64,000 nt of DNA from Sialis fuliginosa (GCA_961205875.1 OY540810.1:3286001-3350000); one strand, 5' to 3'. Positions 48,966 to 59,880 are shown, counted from the first letter of the stretch. Notes: generated by a model not told the origin, from the sequence alone. Numbers and translations are program-made.

Positions 48966-49151
48966 ATTTTCGAAAATCATTCTTACGTAATTAATGAATG
49001 CTCCCTCATTAATTTTTATTATACACAAATATTTAAGTAATTATAACGAAAACCTCAAAAGTGAATTGTCTCAAAACAAAGATGAGTTAAGTATACATCT
49101 TTATATTTTTTAATATTTTTGGAATATACTGTTTTATTTTAGTTTTATTAA

Positions 49152-49482
49152 TGTCCGGTATTATAAAGGAGCTAACAAAATTTGCTAGCTAGCAATTACT
49201 TTCAAATGGGGTATTAATTCTGTACTGGTATCTATGGATTAGTTATGGAATTTAGAGCAGTGACACTTCAACTAATTGTAACACAGTTGGCATCTTTGAC
49301 CGTACAAAATAATTTTCATAACATCACCACTGTTTTAATACCGTTTGTATTTACCTACAACGCGTGCGCGAAACTTGTCAAAGTCATCAACAAATTCCAA
49401 AAGAACTGTCATATAAGTTTGATATCTCAGTTGAAAGTGCTTGCTAGCTAACAAATTTGTTAGGTCCTTTATGATACCGGAC
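49152..49482 (+). mobile_element. Harbinger-like TGTCCGG family, copy C
   Basis: 331 bp, very similar to copy A, including a 68-codon frame at 49245-49451 differing at a handful of residues. TAA precedes the left end; the right end reads CCGGAC then TATT, so the last bases have diverged. Confidence 0.85.
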
Positions 49483-49755
49483 TATTGACCATTGCGTTCA
49501 GTAACTCTTACAATTGTTATAAATAACACACACATTTTCAACAAATTATTCACTAGCACCTTTCAATTCTAAAAATATATAACTATAATTTAAATAATTT
49601 CCTTGGAACAAGTTTATACCTCATCAAATTATTGCACATGAAAGTACGTAATAATGAACTTGTGTTAATAACTTATTGTTGTGGTAACAAGAAAATGTGC
49701 CTGATATATACAGAGATCCCAGACATTTCATTATTGAGAAAGTCATAATCAAAAT

Positions 49756-50816
49756 CAGAGGCGTAACTATTGTTGAGATATTAAAACCGTAAAGGACGAG
49801 TAAATATTGTTATACAGTCGGGACTCGTTTATTCTAAACCTTCTGAATCGTTTTGAATCGAGGAAGTCGCGTTTATTCGAAGTCGAGAGGGGCTCCCACC
49901 AAGTTATGTATAGATCCTTGACGAATCAGCGTTGGCGCGGGAATTGACGTCACCACGAAGACGTATTCAAATGTTATAAATGTATAATAGAATATCAATT
50001 ACAAGAAATCCTTTATTTATTCTTGTCTTCGTATTTTTTGATATTTTAACAATATATACAATCAAAGAAGTACAAATTCGACATTGCAAAATCATGAAAA
50101 AGCTATTGCAGATAATTTGGTCTATTCGGGAAGTGTCATTTTTAATATTCTTAAATTGGCAATACGTTCTGTGATTTTTGATAGCTTTCTATGATTTTGC
50201 AATGTCGAATTTGTACTTCTTTTATTGTATGCGTTGTTAAAATATCAAAAAATACAAGAACAAGAATAAATGAAGGAATTTTTTGTAATTGATATTCTAT
50301 TATACATTTATAACATTTGAATACGTCAAAATTTCAAAAATATGTTCGTTTACGCCATGGTAGGTGAAGGAGGAGAAAAAATTTCAAATAAACGAAACTC
50401 GGCATTTCAGATAAACGAGACTTAGCATAAATGAGTCCCGACTGTATTTTAATAGTGCTGGGCAGGTGAATAATTCATTTTTTAACTCATGTTCAATCAC
50501 CAGCACTTGTATCACGATTATATGCATATTGAATTTTTTAATGAAAATGTTTCTATATTTCACGTACATATAGTAAATGTTTACTAAATATTATAATAAT
50601 CTTTTAAAACTGAGTTGAGATTTATAAATAAAGTTGATTTATGTATATCGTCTCGGACTAGTCTCGTTAAAATTTTAGACAATTCCTTTTCAGACTTGTA
50701 GTATTGTCTCGATATCAATATAGAATTTCATTATTTTTTTCAGGAAAGTTGAAATAAATAATACCTGTACTAATTGTAGGATACTGAATATGATTGTAAA
50801 TTGTAACTACGCCACT
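49756..50816. mobile_element. hAT-like shell around the pogo-like element
   Basis: Left end CAGAGGCGTAACTA and right end, inverted, CAGTGGCGTAGTTA match the CAGTGGCGTA termini of other hAT-like copies here. Flanks ATCAAAAT and AACAAAGT agree at 6 of 8 positions, a worn 8-bp duplication. Without the nested element it is about 430 bp. Confidence 0.6.
49815..50443. mobile_element. Pogo/Tigger-like element, clean copy
   Basis: 629 bp with inverted ends CAGTCGGGACTCGTTTAT and CAGTCGGGACTCATTTAT, flanked by TA (49813-49814, 50444-50445). It carries the GCGTTGGCGCGGGAATTGACG block and a central inverted repeat around ATTCGACATTGCAAAATCAT. It lies inside a larger hAT-like shell (49756-50816). Confidence 0.88.
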
Positions 50817-52084
50817 GAACAAAGTTTATAGTTCAAGAATACATAATTAGTTTTCCAGTTCAATAAAAAATATATAATGTATTTTAATTAAAAATTTAAC
50901 ATAATAAGAAATGCGTGATTCGAATACTCGTAAAGTCATAAAATAGAATATTATTGTATTATAGTGTTATAATATATTTACTTATAATATACATACCTGT
51001 GGGAATATAACTAGCACGATATATATTTAGGCTTCTGAGTACAAGTAACTACTGGGTTTATGAATACTTCAAATTTTAATCATGTTAAAAAGATCAATGT
51101 AAAAATAAAATAATTAAACTCAAGCGGTTGCACAAATCTAAAATAATCGTCCATTTTCAAACCAAGATTAACTTTAATCCTATATTACGATAAACTAATC
51201 ATGATTTGTTTATAGTTTTCCGTAGAAAACTAGGAAACCTTATTTTCGCCATGTCCGTTCTCAAAAAATTTAAACCGGTAAAGATTAAATTTAGTATACG
51301 GACGAAGATTGATAAAATTTAAAAAAAGATTTTTGAAAAAAAACATTTTTTTGGGCCCCCTTTCCATAGACTGAAAAGTGAACTCACATTATTTTTTTCA
51401 CTTACCCCATTGAGTGGGGTGTCATTAGATAGGTCTCCTAAAATGCAATAAAAAATATTATATGACATTTTGATTTTAACCCTTCGGTCACGATATATTT
51501 GCGTTCAAAGTCGTGATCAGAGCGTCCCCCCTCCTTAATTTCTAAACTATCTGTTCAAAAAATCTGAAAAAATTCGTGAATGTAGCTTTTAATTAGTACT
51601 TCCACTGAAAATTATAACGAACACTGTCAAAATTAATTTGGACTCCCCTCCCATAGACTGAAAAGTAAACTAAACATTTTATACACTGGGAAACCTAGAA
51701 AACTAGGAATTTTATTAGATATTTGTGGTCACATGTAAAAGGAAAATATTTTTATAATATTATTTAACTGTATATAAACAATTTTGTAATTTTTTTTTTC
51801 TTTGTTCCAGGTAAGAAATGTCAAACTACTCCCTTATTTTTGATGAGTGAGTATATTCTTATTTAAATTAAATTATTTCAATTTTGAACACAAACTTTAC
51901 ATACATATAAGTGATTTGTGATAAAAATGCAACTCTAAATTTTCAGGTGTTGATTTAGATGTGTTCAGAGCCATATGTATGTGTTTTTAAAAGTACCTAT
52001 AACATTCATACGTGTTGTTAAAGTAACTTTCTTTTATGATTTTATCTTATGCGTAATCAAAGATGGCAGCACTGTATAAGAGTG
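50817..52084. other. No gene; one dispersed repeat
   Basis: Contains the CCGTAGAAAAC repeat (51219-51715). The remainder is AT-rich without recognised features. Confidence 0.5.
51219..51715 (+). repeat. CCGTAGAAAACTAGGAAACC repeat
   Basis: Starts TTTCCGTAGAAAACTAGGAA with a following CGCCATGTCCG block. A partial version GGGAAACCTAGAAAACTAGG closes near 51711. It is the companion of the tail seen at 25430-25465. Confidence 0.6.
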
Positions 52085-52092
52085 TGTTAGTT

Positions 52093-52573
52093 CATAGACA
52101 TAGAGAATGGACCACGCATCTGACTCGAAAACAGAGTCGTGTCAAAAGAAAGAGATAGAAACAGGTTTGGAATATACTTGTCATTTTTTTAAACAGGAGT
52201 GTAACTATTTCATTCTTGGCCCCGAACATTAAAAATATTCATAGATTTATATAAAGAGGTTGAAAAACAAAAAATAATTAACGTTATAAAAAAATTTTAT
52301 TTAAAAAAAAAACAATTATTGATTTCTAAATAATATAAGTTTCGAATTTTTTGACTCAATTTTAATATCTTGTTCTTCCTTTTTCGTAGCTTCGTAATGT
52401 AACCTAATATCAAAAAAAATATTTAAAATTTTGTTAAGTAAGCTACCAATAAGATTCTTAGAAAAAGAGATAGATATATATTCCAAACTACACTGCATCT
52501 CTCTCTCACCTTTTGAACAGATGTTACACCATTGTGTTAATACAGAATGCACTGTCCATTCTCTATGTCTATG
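52093..52573. mobile_element. CATAGACATAGAG element, short copy
   Basis: 481 bp, same 18-bp inverted ends as 2762-3459, flanked by the perfect 8-bp duplication TGTTAGTT (52085-52092, 52574-52581). Both outer segments are nearly identical to the long copy; the centre differs by a deletion and by an unrelated stretch around 52262-52370. Confidence 0.92.
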
Positions 52574-52707
52574 TGTTAGTTACTATTTTTATTAAAAATT
52601 ATAATATATTAATAACAATTCTTTTTATCTGTCATAGTTCTAACATTCGTTATTACGAAAATAATTTTAAATAACAGCTAGTACATAATATTGGGTATTT
52701 AAAATGA

Positions 52708-52968
52708 AAAATACTTATCAAGTAAATTAGATTGTAATTGTAATTAAATTAAAACCTACCGTTTTCGAGTTATTTACTTAATTACATATTTTATAAAATA
52801 CATGTCCATTGTCCATCTGAAAAATAATTTAATAAAAATACTTATCAATTAAATTAGATTATAATTGTAATTAAATTAAAACCTACCGTTTTCGAGTCAT
52901 TTACTTAATTACATATTTTATAAAAAAACATGTCCATTGTCCATCTGAAAAATAATTTAATAAAAACA
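52708..52968 (+). repeat. Tandem duplication of 127 bp
   Basis: Two consecutive units, each with AAAACCTACCGTTTTCGAGT and CATGTCCATTGTCCATCTGA. The reference block recurs at 52754 and 52881. Nearly identical, so recent. Confidence 0.92.
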
Positions 52969-53649
52969 AGTTTTTTTTTTCTTTATTAAATTAATCATAT
53001 CAGATTGTTTTAATATAATTTATGTTGTTTCTTACTGCAAACCACAAATTCGATCGACCTCTTGATCCTGCGAAAAAGAACACAAGGACGTATTTATAAT
53101 TCAGGCTATTTAAATATTGTCATTGCTTATAAATTTTTTGTCGTTGATCTTTTTGAATTTATGTTAAACAGTCCATACTTTCATAATTTTAAATAATTAT
53201 TCATAAAAATAAAAATACATTTTCTTTGTCAATTATAGCAATATATTTTATTTTTTTAAATTTTAGTATCGACTAAGGCCTCGAACTTTTATTAATTTGC
53301 ATGGGAAATATATTTTAATACCAAAGTAAAAATTCATATAAAAATATTTATTTTTATCATTACATTGTAAAAAATACATAACTTAAATTTACTTCTTATA
53401 ATAATTTCCTCACTTAAATATTTATCTTATAACGATTGTGTATTTATATATATTTTTTCTGCATACATAAATAATACTGAACATTCATAGAAGTTATTAA
53501 AACTAATTACAGTAAATTATATAATTCATAAACACAATAAGGCAAACTTTTATTTATAAAGTAAGTACAATAATTTATGCAAATACGTTTTTTTTATTTC
53601 ACACTAAAAATAAGTGATTTGAATATTAGCTGTAATACATTTTTATGTA

Positions 53650-54228
53650 GGGTCAAGCGGGGTAAATATGAAACACCAAAAAAATGGGGTAAAAGTGAAA
53701 CAAGCTTGCAACTAAAAAACTAATTTGTTTATAGGAGAATTATAAAAACTGACATCATCATTAAAGGTTTGTTAAAGCGAAATGAAAATATGAATCGCCT
53801 AATAAGTGATGTGTCACCCCTACAGATTTCCCTGTTTGTCGATGTCAAAACGTGTGAATTAAATTTTAATTCTTTGCACATAACTTTCTGTATAGCTCAG
53901 ATATTAATTAAAGTTACAATTTCACATTGATATGCCACGAAGAAGATAAATCAAAGTTGCCTTTGTAGCTTTTCTTTTAATTTTTCGAGAAATATTTTCC
54001 ATTAGAGGCCTGTTTCACTTTTTCCCAAATTAGAGGTTAAAAATGAAACACACTTTTTTCATTTTTAAAGTCCGTGTTGTATCGTACAGTTCAAATGACG
54101 AAAGTATTTAAAATGGTTATTCATAAGCGCATCTAGTAGAAAAAATTAAAGTACATATGATTTGTATCGTTAACTGTCAATAAATATGAAAGATTTGTAT
54201 TTTGTTTCACTTTTACCCCAGTTGACCC
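53650..54228. mobile_element. TA-flanked MITE, GGGTCAAGCGGGGTAA ends
   Basis: 579 bp, ends GGGTCAAGCGGGGTAA and, inverted, GGGTCAACTGGGGTAA, TA on both sides (53648-53649, 54229-54230). GTGAAACA and GTTTCAC motifs repeat inside. Similar in design to 17082-17516. Confidence 0.82.
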
Positions 54229-54645
54229 TAGTTTATAAATTGCAACATTTTATTTTATTGATTGCGAATAACTTAATTATTGGGTTATTTATTGTATCTC
54301 TATATTTCAATTCAATTAATTGTAGATAGGTACTTAAAAGTAGATAGGATTAAAATAAAACATACAGACGTTTTTTTTTTACTTGACTCCTGACAAAAAA
54401 GTCGACTTCTTGTGGAAGGGGCACATTGACATAATTAAACCTGCATTAGTAATGATTTAATCATCCAATTATATTTACGACCATATTAACTAGGATAGTC
54501 AAGGTTTTAAATATAATATTTTATGAATTGTCAGATGCTAACTCCACTTTTTGTTGATTTTCTGATTTTTGTATTAGATAATTTCGTTGGTGAAGTAAAG
54601 TTTACGAATATTTATGCACTGTTTATAAAATATCGATACACCAGC

Positions 54646-54821
54646 CAGTGCCGTAGCGAGTATAATTGGCGCCCGGGGCACGATACCTTTTTGGCGCCCC
54701 TGAAAAACATAAAGTAATATAATATATAGAATATCGTCGTTATGGGGGCCATTTGGCGCTCCTTTGCGAGTAGCGCCCGGGGCATGATAGACCCCCTTGC
54801 TCCCCCCTCGCTACGCCACTG
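54646..54821. mobile_element. hAT MITE CAGTGCCGTAGCGAG
   Basis: 176 bp, inverted ends CAGTGCCGTAGCGAG / CTCGCTACGCCACTG, perfect 8-bp duplication ACACCAGC (54638-54645, 54822-54829). Inside are paired GGCGCCCGGGGC-like blocks. Confidence 0.92.
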
Positions 54822-54984
54822 ACACCAGCGGTTCCGCAAGTTTATGGAAATAACGGAAAAAGTATTACGTGTTTTATTCTAGCTATCTCATTAACAATGA
54901 GTATATATAAAATGGACAATGGACAACCATAATATGCGACATGATGTGTTAAATTTTTCTTAAATCAAAAAAAGAAAAAATATT

Positions 54985-55490
54985 TTTTTAGGAGTTTCTT
55001 AGAAACCCTATTTTTATTTTTTTTTCAATCAAGATATCTCCTAAACAATAGCTAGAAACTTAAAAATTTCTACTGAATATGTAAAGTGATGTCCTCTAGT
55101 CAAAAACGTTAAAAAAAATTTGAAAAAAAAATAACACACTTTCAGAGGGGATGCTCAAGAGCTAAAGCTTACCAAAACAACTTTTTCTTACTTATTTTTC
55201 TCTAGCTCAAAAATGGCGCCTGCAGGGTGCTCCAGAGCAAATAAAAAAATAAATTAAAATTATGCCAAGGCATGAGGGGTGTCAAAAAATTAGTTTTAGT
55301 GTTAAAATTAGCGCTTGCAAGGGCCTCTAAGCAGTAATTTATTTTGTCCCCAGCTCTTCTAATTGGTGATACTACCAACGACAAATACTAAAATCAACAA
55401 TATCATTTAAAATTTTTGAAAAATAGGGAGGGGCGTCATAGAATTTTTATTTTCATATTTAGGTACATGTGGGAAGTTAAAATGTAATTC
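54985..55490 (+). repeat. GGGTTCCGAAG repeat, diverged copy
   Basis: Weak start (GTTTCTTAGAAACCCTATTT), then TAGCTAGAAACTTAAAAAT, AAAAATGGCGCCTGCAGG and GGGAGGGGCGTCATAGAAT. Internally rearranged. Confidence 0.68.
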
Positions 55491-56251
55491 TCAATTAAAA
55501 TTGTGAAATCTTTTATTTTATTTATAACTTAAAAACGGGGTGATGAAAATACTTGAGATTTTTTATATTAACTCCAATTGTATTAATTTAGTTTTTCTCA
55601 AAATTTCATAAATTTCTTGATCTTCCTTCGCATAAAATTATTTACTTTTTCATTGAAAACCCGCGTAAAATATCGTAATCCCTATACTCGCAATGTAAAA
55701 TTTTTTATTTTATTTTGACGATATCTTCGTTCACAGATGGTCAATCATTTTAAGATTTTGAATGGAGCTTCTAATAACCTTTTTTTAGTTTTTTTTTACA
55801 AAATTTGAGCGTACTCTTGAATCTTTTAATTTTTCCGAGAAATACCTTAATGAATTTGCGTTACCCGATGATTCTCGCGCTATGGCATGCCGCGGCGGCC
55901 TTGCGCGGTGCATTATGTCACGAGACATGGGCGGATCGCAGCTTTCTTCTTTAGTAATGAGCCACTTGTTATTAATATACACACGTACATCTGTCATCGT
56001 GTGCAGATTTTACACATGTGCCACGCAATCCGTGTCATTGAATATTGAAACCGCCTTTATACTAGCTGATAATTATTATAGATGAAGTTATTTATATTGA
56101 TTAATTAAATTCATAATTTTGCTGTGGATAATGTTTGCTTCATTGCGTGTATTTTTTTATATGCAGTTTAAATTTTGATCTAACCAAATGAGGATTTGAT
56201 GCGGCCTTTCTGAAGTTTCGAATAGTCAGTTTTAAATTTAACTAGATCTAT
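55491..56251. other. Unique stretch with GC-richer core
   Basis: 55860-56060 (GCATGCCGCGGCGGCCTTGC) is less AT-rich and repeat-free. A plus-strand frame (55882-56085, 67 codons) crosses it, but no domain is recognised and it overlaps a minus frame; coding status unresolved. Confidence 0.35.
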
Positions 56252-56479
56252 GCCCGGTATTATCAACCAATTTAAAGCTCCTTTAACCTAAATTTTGTGA
56301 ATTACAAACGTGATTCAAATCAATATTTAGACTCTCAATGAAAAATGTACATAATATGCGTTGTAAAAACATAACGCAGAAAATTAAAAATCCATATAAT
56401 TAAATGTATTTTGCTTGGATCTATTAATAATATGACAGTTAGTTAAAGCAGCATTTAGTTAAACTTGATAATACCGGGC
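56252..56479. mobile_element. Short Harbinger-like element, GCCCGGTATTATCAA ends
   Basis: About 228 bp with inverted ends GCCCGGTATTATCAA. One base outside each end, CTA occurs on both sides, compatible with a 3-bp duplication. A relative of the TGTCCGG family by its first 12 bases only. Confidence 0.75.
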
Positions 56480-57975
56480 GCTAGTTGTGTAAATAAATAT
56501 AAGAAAACTTGTATGTGGTTACTTCTTTCTCCCTTCCTTACACGCTTAAAAAATGGCATTCTTTAAATTTCTGGTCATTCCACCAGAAATCCCACGAATC
56601 AACCAATCAAAGCTCGTTGTTCACTGTTTTGGGTCAGTCGTAAATGTGACCATTATTAATGTTTTAGCTGACCCGGCAAATGTTGTTCTGTCCAAAAATA
56701 ATTTGTTTAAAAATCAGACCTTAAATATTAATACAAATTTTCATAAATATCTCGACTCTAGGTCCAAAAAATCTATTAACTTATCGGAGATAAGATTTTT
56801 ATATATTAAGATGTTTATACTGATCGTCTGAAATTAAATTAAATGTTAAAATATTTATTTGTTAGTTTAATTAATTAAATATTAATTTATAGAATTTTTT
56901 TTTTTAAGATGGTTTTGAAAATGTCAAAAACATTGATTATTATTTGTAACCATCGGCGTATATACTATACCTGTTTTCATATTTTTATTTTTATGCATAA
57001 TTTAGCATGAGATAAAAAATTTCCAAGAAAATTTAATTTCGTTATTTTTATAGTTATATAATTTATTGGCATGTGGTAAACATTTTACCGCAGGGAAGAT
57101 TTGACATTTAAAATATTTGTTAAGAATAAATTATATTTAGGGTAAATTGTTTTCGTTGTAAAGTATTACATACAAACATTATAGAAGGCTTAATATAATT
57201 GATTTTTTGATTGTGAATACAAACACTTTTTTATATTTAACCTGATTTTGTCGCGGGGCAGAGGAAAAGATTCTGCGGTCGGCCGGCAGTTGTTTATTTT
57301 GTTTTCAATTATTAACTTTTAAATTTAAACAAAACAATGTTCTGATTCGGTTTTTTTTAGATAATTTAGGTTTTGATTAGCTATTATTACGATAATAATT
57401 AATATTATTATATTTTTCAAAAATCCTAAACAATAATTCCGTAGTCCACTAGCAATAGTATAAAACTTCATTTATTCGTTGTTTTTTTTTTCAGAAATCG
57501 TTTCCAAGAGTGCAATAATTTGTATGGTAATATATTGAACGATTGTACATTAAAAATTATAAAAAAAAACATTTACAGCTTGTATTTACATAATACTTAT
57601 ATACTAAATATTATCAATCAATAATTAAAAAAAAAAAAAACATATTTGCATGCATATAAAACGATATCCAAACAGGTGGAGAATGACTTTCTTTTGCACA
57701 CGTGCGATCTCAAAAACATTACATAGATATTCTTTACTCCTACTATTCAGTGCTGTAACTTGTTTGTTTTGCTCTTGTAAAAAGGTGAAAGGTTGTTTCT
57801 AAACTAATAGGGAATGTTTATAAAGCAAGTAAACTAGATATGTGCTATTCATAAATGATTCGTTCTTTTTGAACAAATCGACTCGAGTCAGTATCTTGAA
57901 AAAGATTCGTTCTTTTGTCCACTTCCTTCAACGGTATGCAATTCATTCGTTCGCAATAAGTAGTTTGAATAACTG
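56480..57975. other. No gene recognised
   Basis: AT-rich. Only the repeat scrap at 57330-57470 and TTCGTTCTTT motifs near 57870-57945 stand out. A 92-codon frame (56553-56831) has no recognisable domain. Confidence 0.45.
57330..57470 (-). repeat. Dispersed repeat, small fragment
   Basis: ATCCTAAACAATAATTCCGT and TAGTCCACTAG match, inverted, 47503-47610. Confidence 0.65.
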
Positions 57976-58027
57976 TGTCTATTCAAATTATATGTAATAG
58001 GAGCTGATCATAAAATGTGTAGACACT
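57976..58027 (+). repeat. Left member of a diverged direct repeat
   Basis: TGTGTCTATT...AATAGGAGCTGATCATAAA...GACAC resembles 59646-59697 at very roughly three quarters of positions. The pair brackets the triple-nested element just downstream of the chitin-binding gene. Confidence 0.55.
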
Positions 58028-58218
58028 TTACGATAGGAATATTGATCGCCAATTAGTAGAGCTGCACGCCAAGGCGAGAATGACTTAAATTTGGACGAGA
58101 TGAAACCGAGACGAGGCAATTTCAGTTTTATACGTTTCTTCTCGTTTTTAAAGGATTATAGTAATTAGTAAAACATATTATATACTGTATAAATGGGCTG
58201 ACAAGTTTTTGGCCTAAC

Positions 58219-58863
58219 AATGAAAAAATTCTCATATTCTTTGACATAATCTCCATCTAACGATCCTCTAACATTTCGATACCGGGCATATAGTGGTTCG
58301 CGTCAAGTCCCTCAAAATAGACGTTTGTTTCCAACTCGACCAGTTCGTTAGAGTAAAATCTTTTGCCAGAGAGTCGCATTTTCAATTTCGGAAAAAGGTA
58401 GTAGTCGCTAGGAGAATATGGTGGGTGCGGAACCTTAATTTTATCGATCGTAACGGGAGCCTTTTGGAATGGTGCATTGTCTTGGTGAAACAGCATTTTT
58501 GGTACCCATCGTGTACAAAGTTTTTTCATATGTAAACATTCATGAAGGATATAACCAACACGTTATTTTGTGATGCCTATGGTGTTAGCTAGCTCACTCA
58601 CTTTCACTTTGCGGTCATTCAACATAATTTTCATGAATTTTTCGAATGTTTTCTGGAGTAACTGTCTCATTTGACTTTCCTGAACGTGGTCCATCATTTG
58701 TGATCATACGGTCACGATGAAACTCAGCAAACAAATATTTTACTGTTGAATTAGCTGGGGCAGATGTGCCGTATCACTTATCAAGCCATTCCTTTGTTTG
58801 GACGGTATTTTCCCCATCAAAACAACAATGGTTAATCAAAACACGAAATTCACTTTCTTCCAT
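58219..58863 (-). pseudogene. Mariner transposase pseudogene
   Basis: Reads from ATG at 58863 with MEESEFRVLINHC, a typical mariner start, through an N-terminal region with VTPENIRKIHENY. In-frame stops occur (the first after WLDK) along with frameshifts. The sequence then jumps from KKLCTRWVPK straight to LFHQDNAP, so the first half of the catalytic domain is deleted. The C-terminal PPYSPSDYYLF, FYSNELVELETNVYFE and GIEMLEDR motifs follow; PHPPYSPSD keeps the mariner third-aspartate region. A shifted frame near 58245 reads LDGDYVKEYENFF, the usual tail. Clearly inactive. The plus-strand frame 58293-58535 is its shadow. Confidence 0.9.
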
Positions 58864-58903
58864 GAGTAAAAAAAATAACAAAAGTAGCGTCACTTCGAAG
58901 GCT

Positions 58904-59390
58904 GTAATGCCCGGCCTACACAAGGCTAGTTTTTTAAGCTAGGATAGCAAGCTAGTGCTAGTAACCTAGCAAGCTAGTAACTCTAGCTCCGTGTAAATTA
59001 AACTAGCTTCGTTTTTAAATTAGTAAGCTATTAAACTAGCATCTCAAGCCAGGATAGTTTAATAGGATGAGGTTCTATTAGCGTCCCCCACCACCGAATT
59101 TACTATCCTGGCTTATGTGTTGGCTTTGTGTGGACGGCGAAGCTAGGACATTCTGAGACGCTGTCAAAAATGCCGAAAGTAAGTAACGAAGTTAATTTAA
59201 AATTTGTACAGTTGTATTGTAAGAAAGAATGTCTGTGGAACGCCAGTATTTTATTTCTTGTGCAATGATACTGGCTCAAAATTTGAGCATCGTGTAAACT
59301 GCTCTAGCTTGTGCCAATCCAAGATAGAAAACCATGATAGCGCCGGAAATACCTAGCTTGAAAAACTAGCCTCGTTCGTATTCTATTCTA
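58904..59390 (+). mobile_element. Harbinger-like element with CTAGC repeats and a MADF start
   Basis: Left end TGCCCGGCCTACACAAGGC preceded by TAA. The inner 20-bp inverted repeat GGCTAGTTTTTTAAGCTAGG recurs near 59352-59371 with one change. GTGTAAA...CTAGC motifs repeat along it. The outer right terminus has decayed. It contains the MADF-like reading frame at 59170-59268. Lies in the leader of the mariner. Confidence 0.72.
59170..59268 (+). pseudogene. MADF-domain N-terminal fragment
   Basis: A 32-codon frame, MPKVSNEVNLKFVQLYCKKE then CLWNASI, ends at TGA. The pattern F-V-x-L-Y-x-x-x-E-C-L-W-N is the opening of MADF domains, found in the Myb/SANT-like partner protein of PIF/Harbinger transposons and in host transcription factors. 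Similarity ends after ASI. Likely a captured piece of the parental element's second gene, truncated by internal deletion. Based on motif recognition only. Confidence 0.65.
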
Positions 59391-59645
59391 GTTACGGTTT
59401 GTACTCTTTGGGAAGCATAAGGATTTTTTTGTTTATGTCGCCATCTGTATGTCAGACCAATAACTTGTTTCAGCCCATGTGGTATTTACATAACGTCACG
59501 TTACGAGAATAGACCAATAAATTATTTTAGATGGAATTAATTTCAACAATACGAGACTGTCAATTGTAAAATTCAATATCGAGACGAGACTAATCTAACC
59601 TAACTGTTGTCTCGTGTGCAGCCCTACCAAGTAGTGTGAGAGATT

Positions 59646-59697
59646 GTGTCTATTAACATTACAACTAATAGAGGATGATCATAAAGTGTATTGACAC
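59646..59697 (+). repeat. Right member of a diverged direct repeat
   Basis: Counterpart of 57976-58027. Lies between the hAT-like shell and the stop codon of the chitin-binding gene, so it would be in that gene's 3' untranslated region. Confidence 0.55.
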
Positions 59698-59704
59698 AAC
59701 AGCA

Positions 59705-59880
59705 TTATTTGACGAAGATGTCGTCGAGTAGTTGGCGTGTGATGACCCTGTGCGGTCTGGTCGGGCTGAGTTTTGGTGTTCCGTAGAGGCGGGCGTTGAT
59801 TGGGTACAGTCTCGGGGATAAGTCGCATCTCACGTTGAACCACCAATCGCATACGAATACTGCCTGGCTAAATTGTGTAC
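59705..59880 (-). CDS. Last exon of CPAP1-like chitin-binding protein gene
   Basis: Terminal coding exon, read right to left. It supplies the second half of a chitin-binding type-2 (peritrophin-A, CBM14) domain: the fifth and sixth cysteines lie in FVCDWWFNVRC, and the CDWWFN motif is the signature end of this domain in insect cuticular proteins of the CPAP1 group. A basic, proline-containing tail of about 35 residues follows and ends DDIFVK before a TAA stop at 59705-59707. The acceptor AG is at 59882-59881 after a T-rich tract. The 176-bp length fits a phase-1 entry (2 + 58 x 3). Family members are secreted and bind chitin in cuticle or tracheal matrix; the function here is inferred from the domain. 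No polyadenylation signal was identified with confidence, because transposon debris starts about 80 bp downstream of the stop. Confidence 0.85.

Larger units (their letters stand above)
58192..59479 (-). mobile_element. Mariner-like element with internal deletion
   Basis: Ends resemble each other inverted: ATGGGCTGACAAGTTTTTGG on the left and ATGGGCTGAAACAAGTTATT on the right (read inverted). Contains a broken mariner transposase on the minus strand and, in its 5' leader, a Harbinger-like element. Exact end positions are uncertain by a few bases. Confidence 0.78.
58057..59626. mobile_element. hAT-like shell, outermost of a triple nest
   Basis: Left end TAGAGCTGCACGC and right end, inverted, TAGGGCTGCACACGAGACA. 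Flanks CCAATTAG and CCAAGTAG agree at 7 of 8 positions, a hAT-style 8-bp duplication. Most of its length is a nested mariner (58192-59479). The remaining shell has GAGACGAG-like repeats. Confidence 0.75.

Noticed and set aside
53650-54228. Tandem regulatory array because of repeated GTGAAACA
   Set aside because: Better explained as the interior of a TA-flanked inverted-repeat element.
56553-56831. 92-codon plus-strand frame after an ATG
   Set aside because: No recognised domain and the second half is AT-rich low complexity.
58293-58535. 80-codon plus-strand frame
   Set aside because: Shadow of the mariner transposase pseudogene on the other strand.
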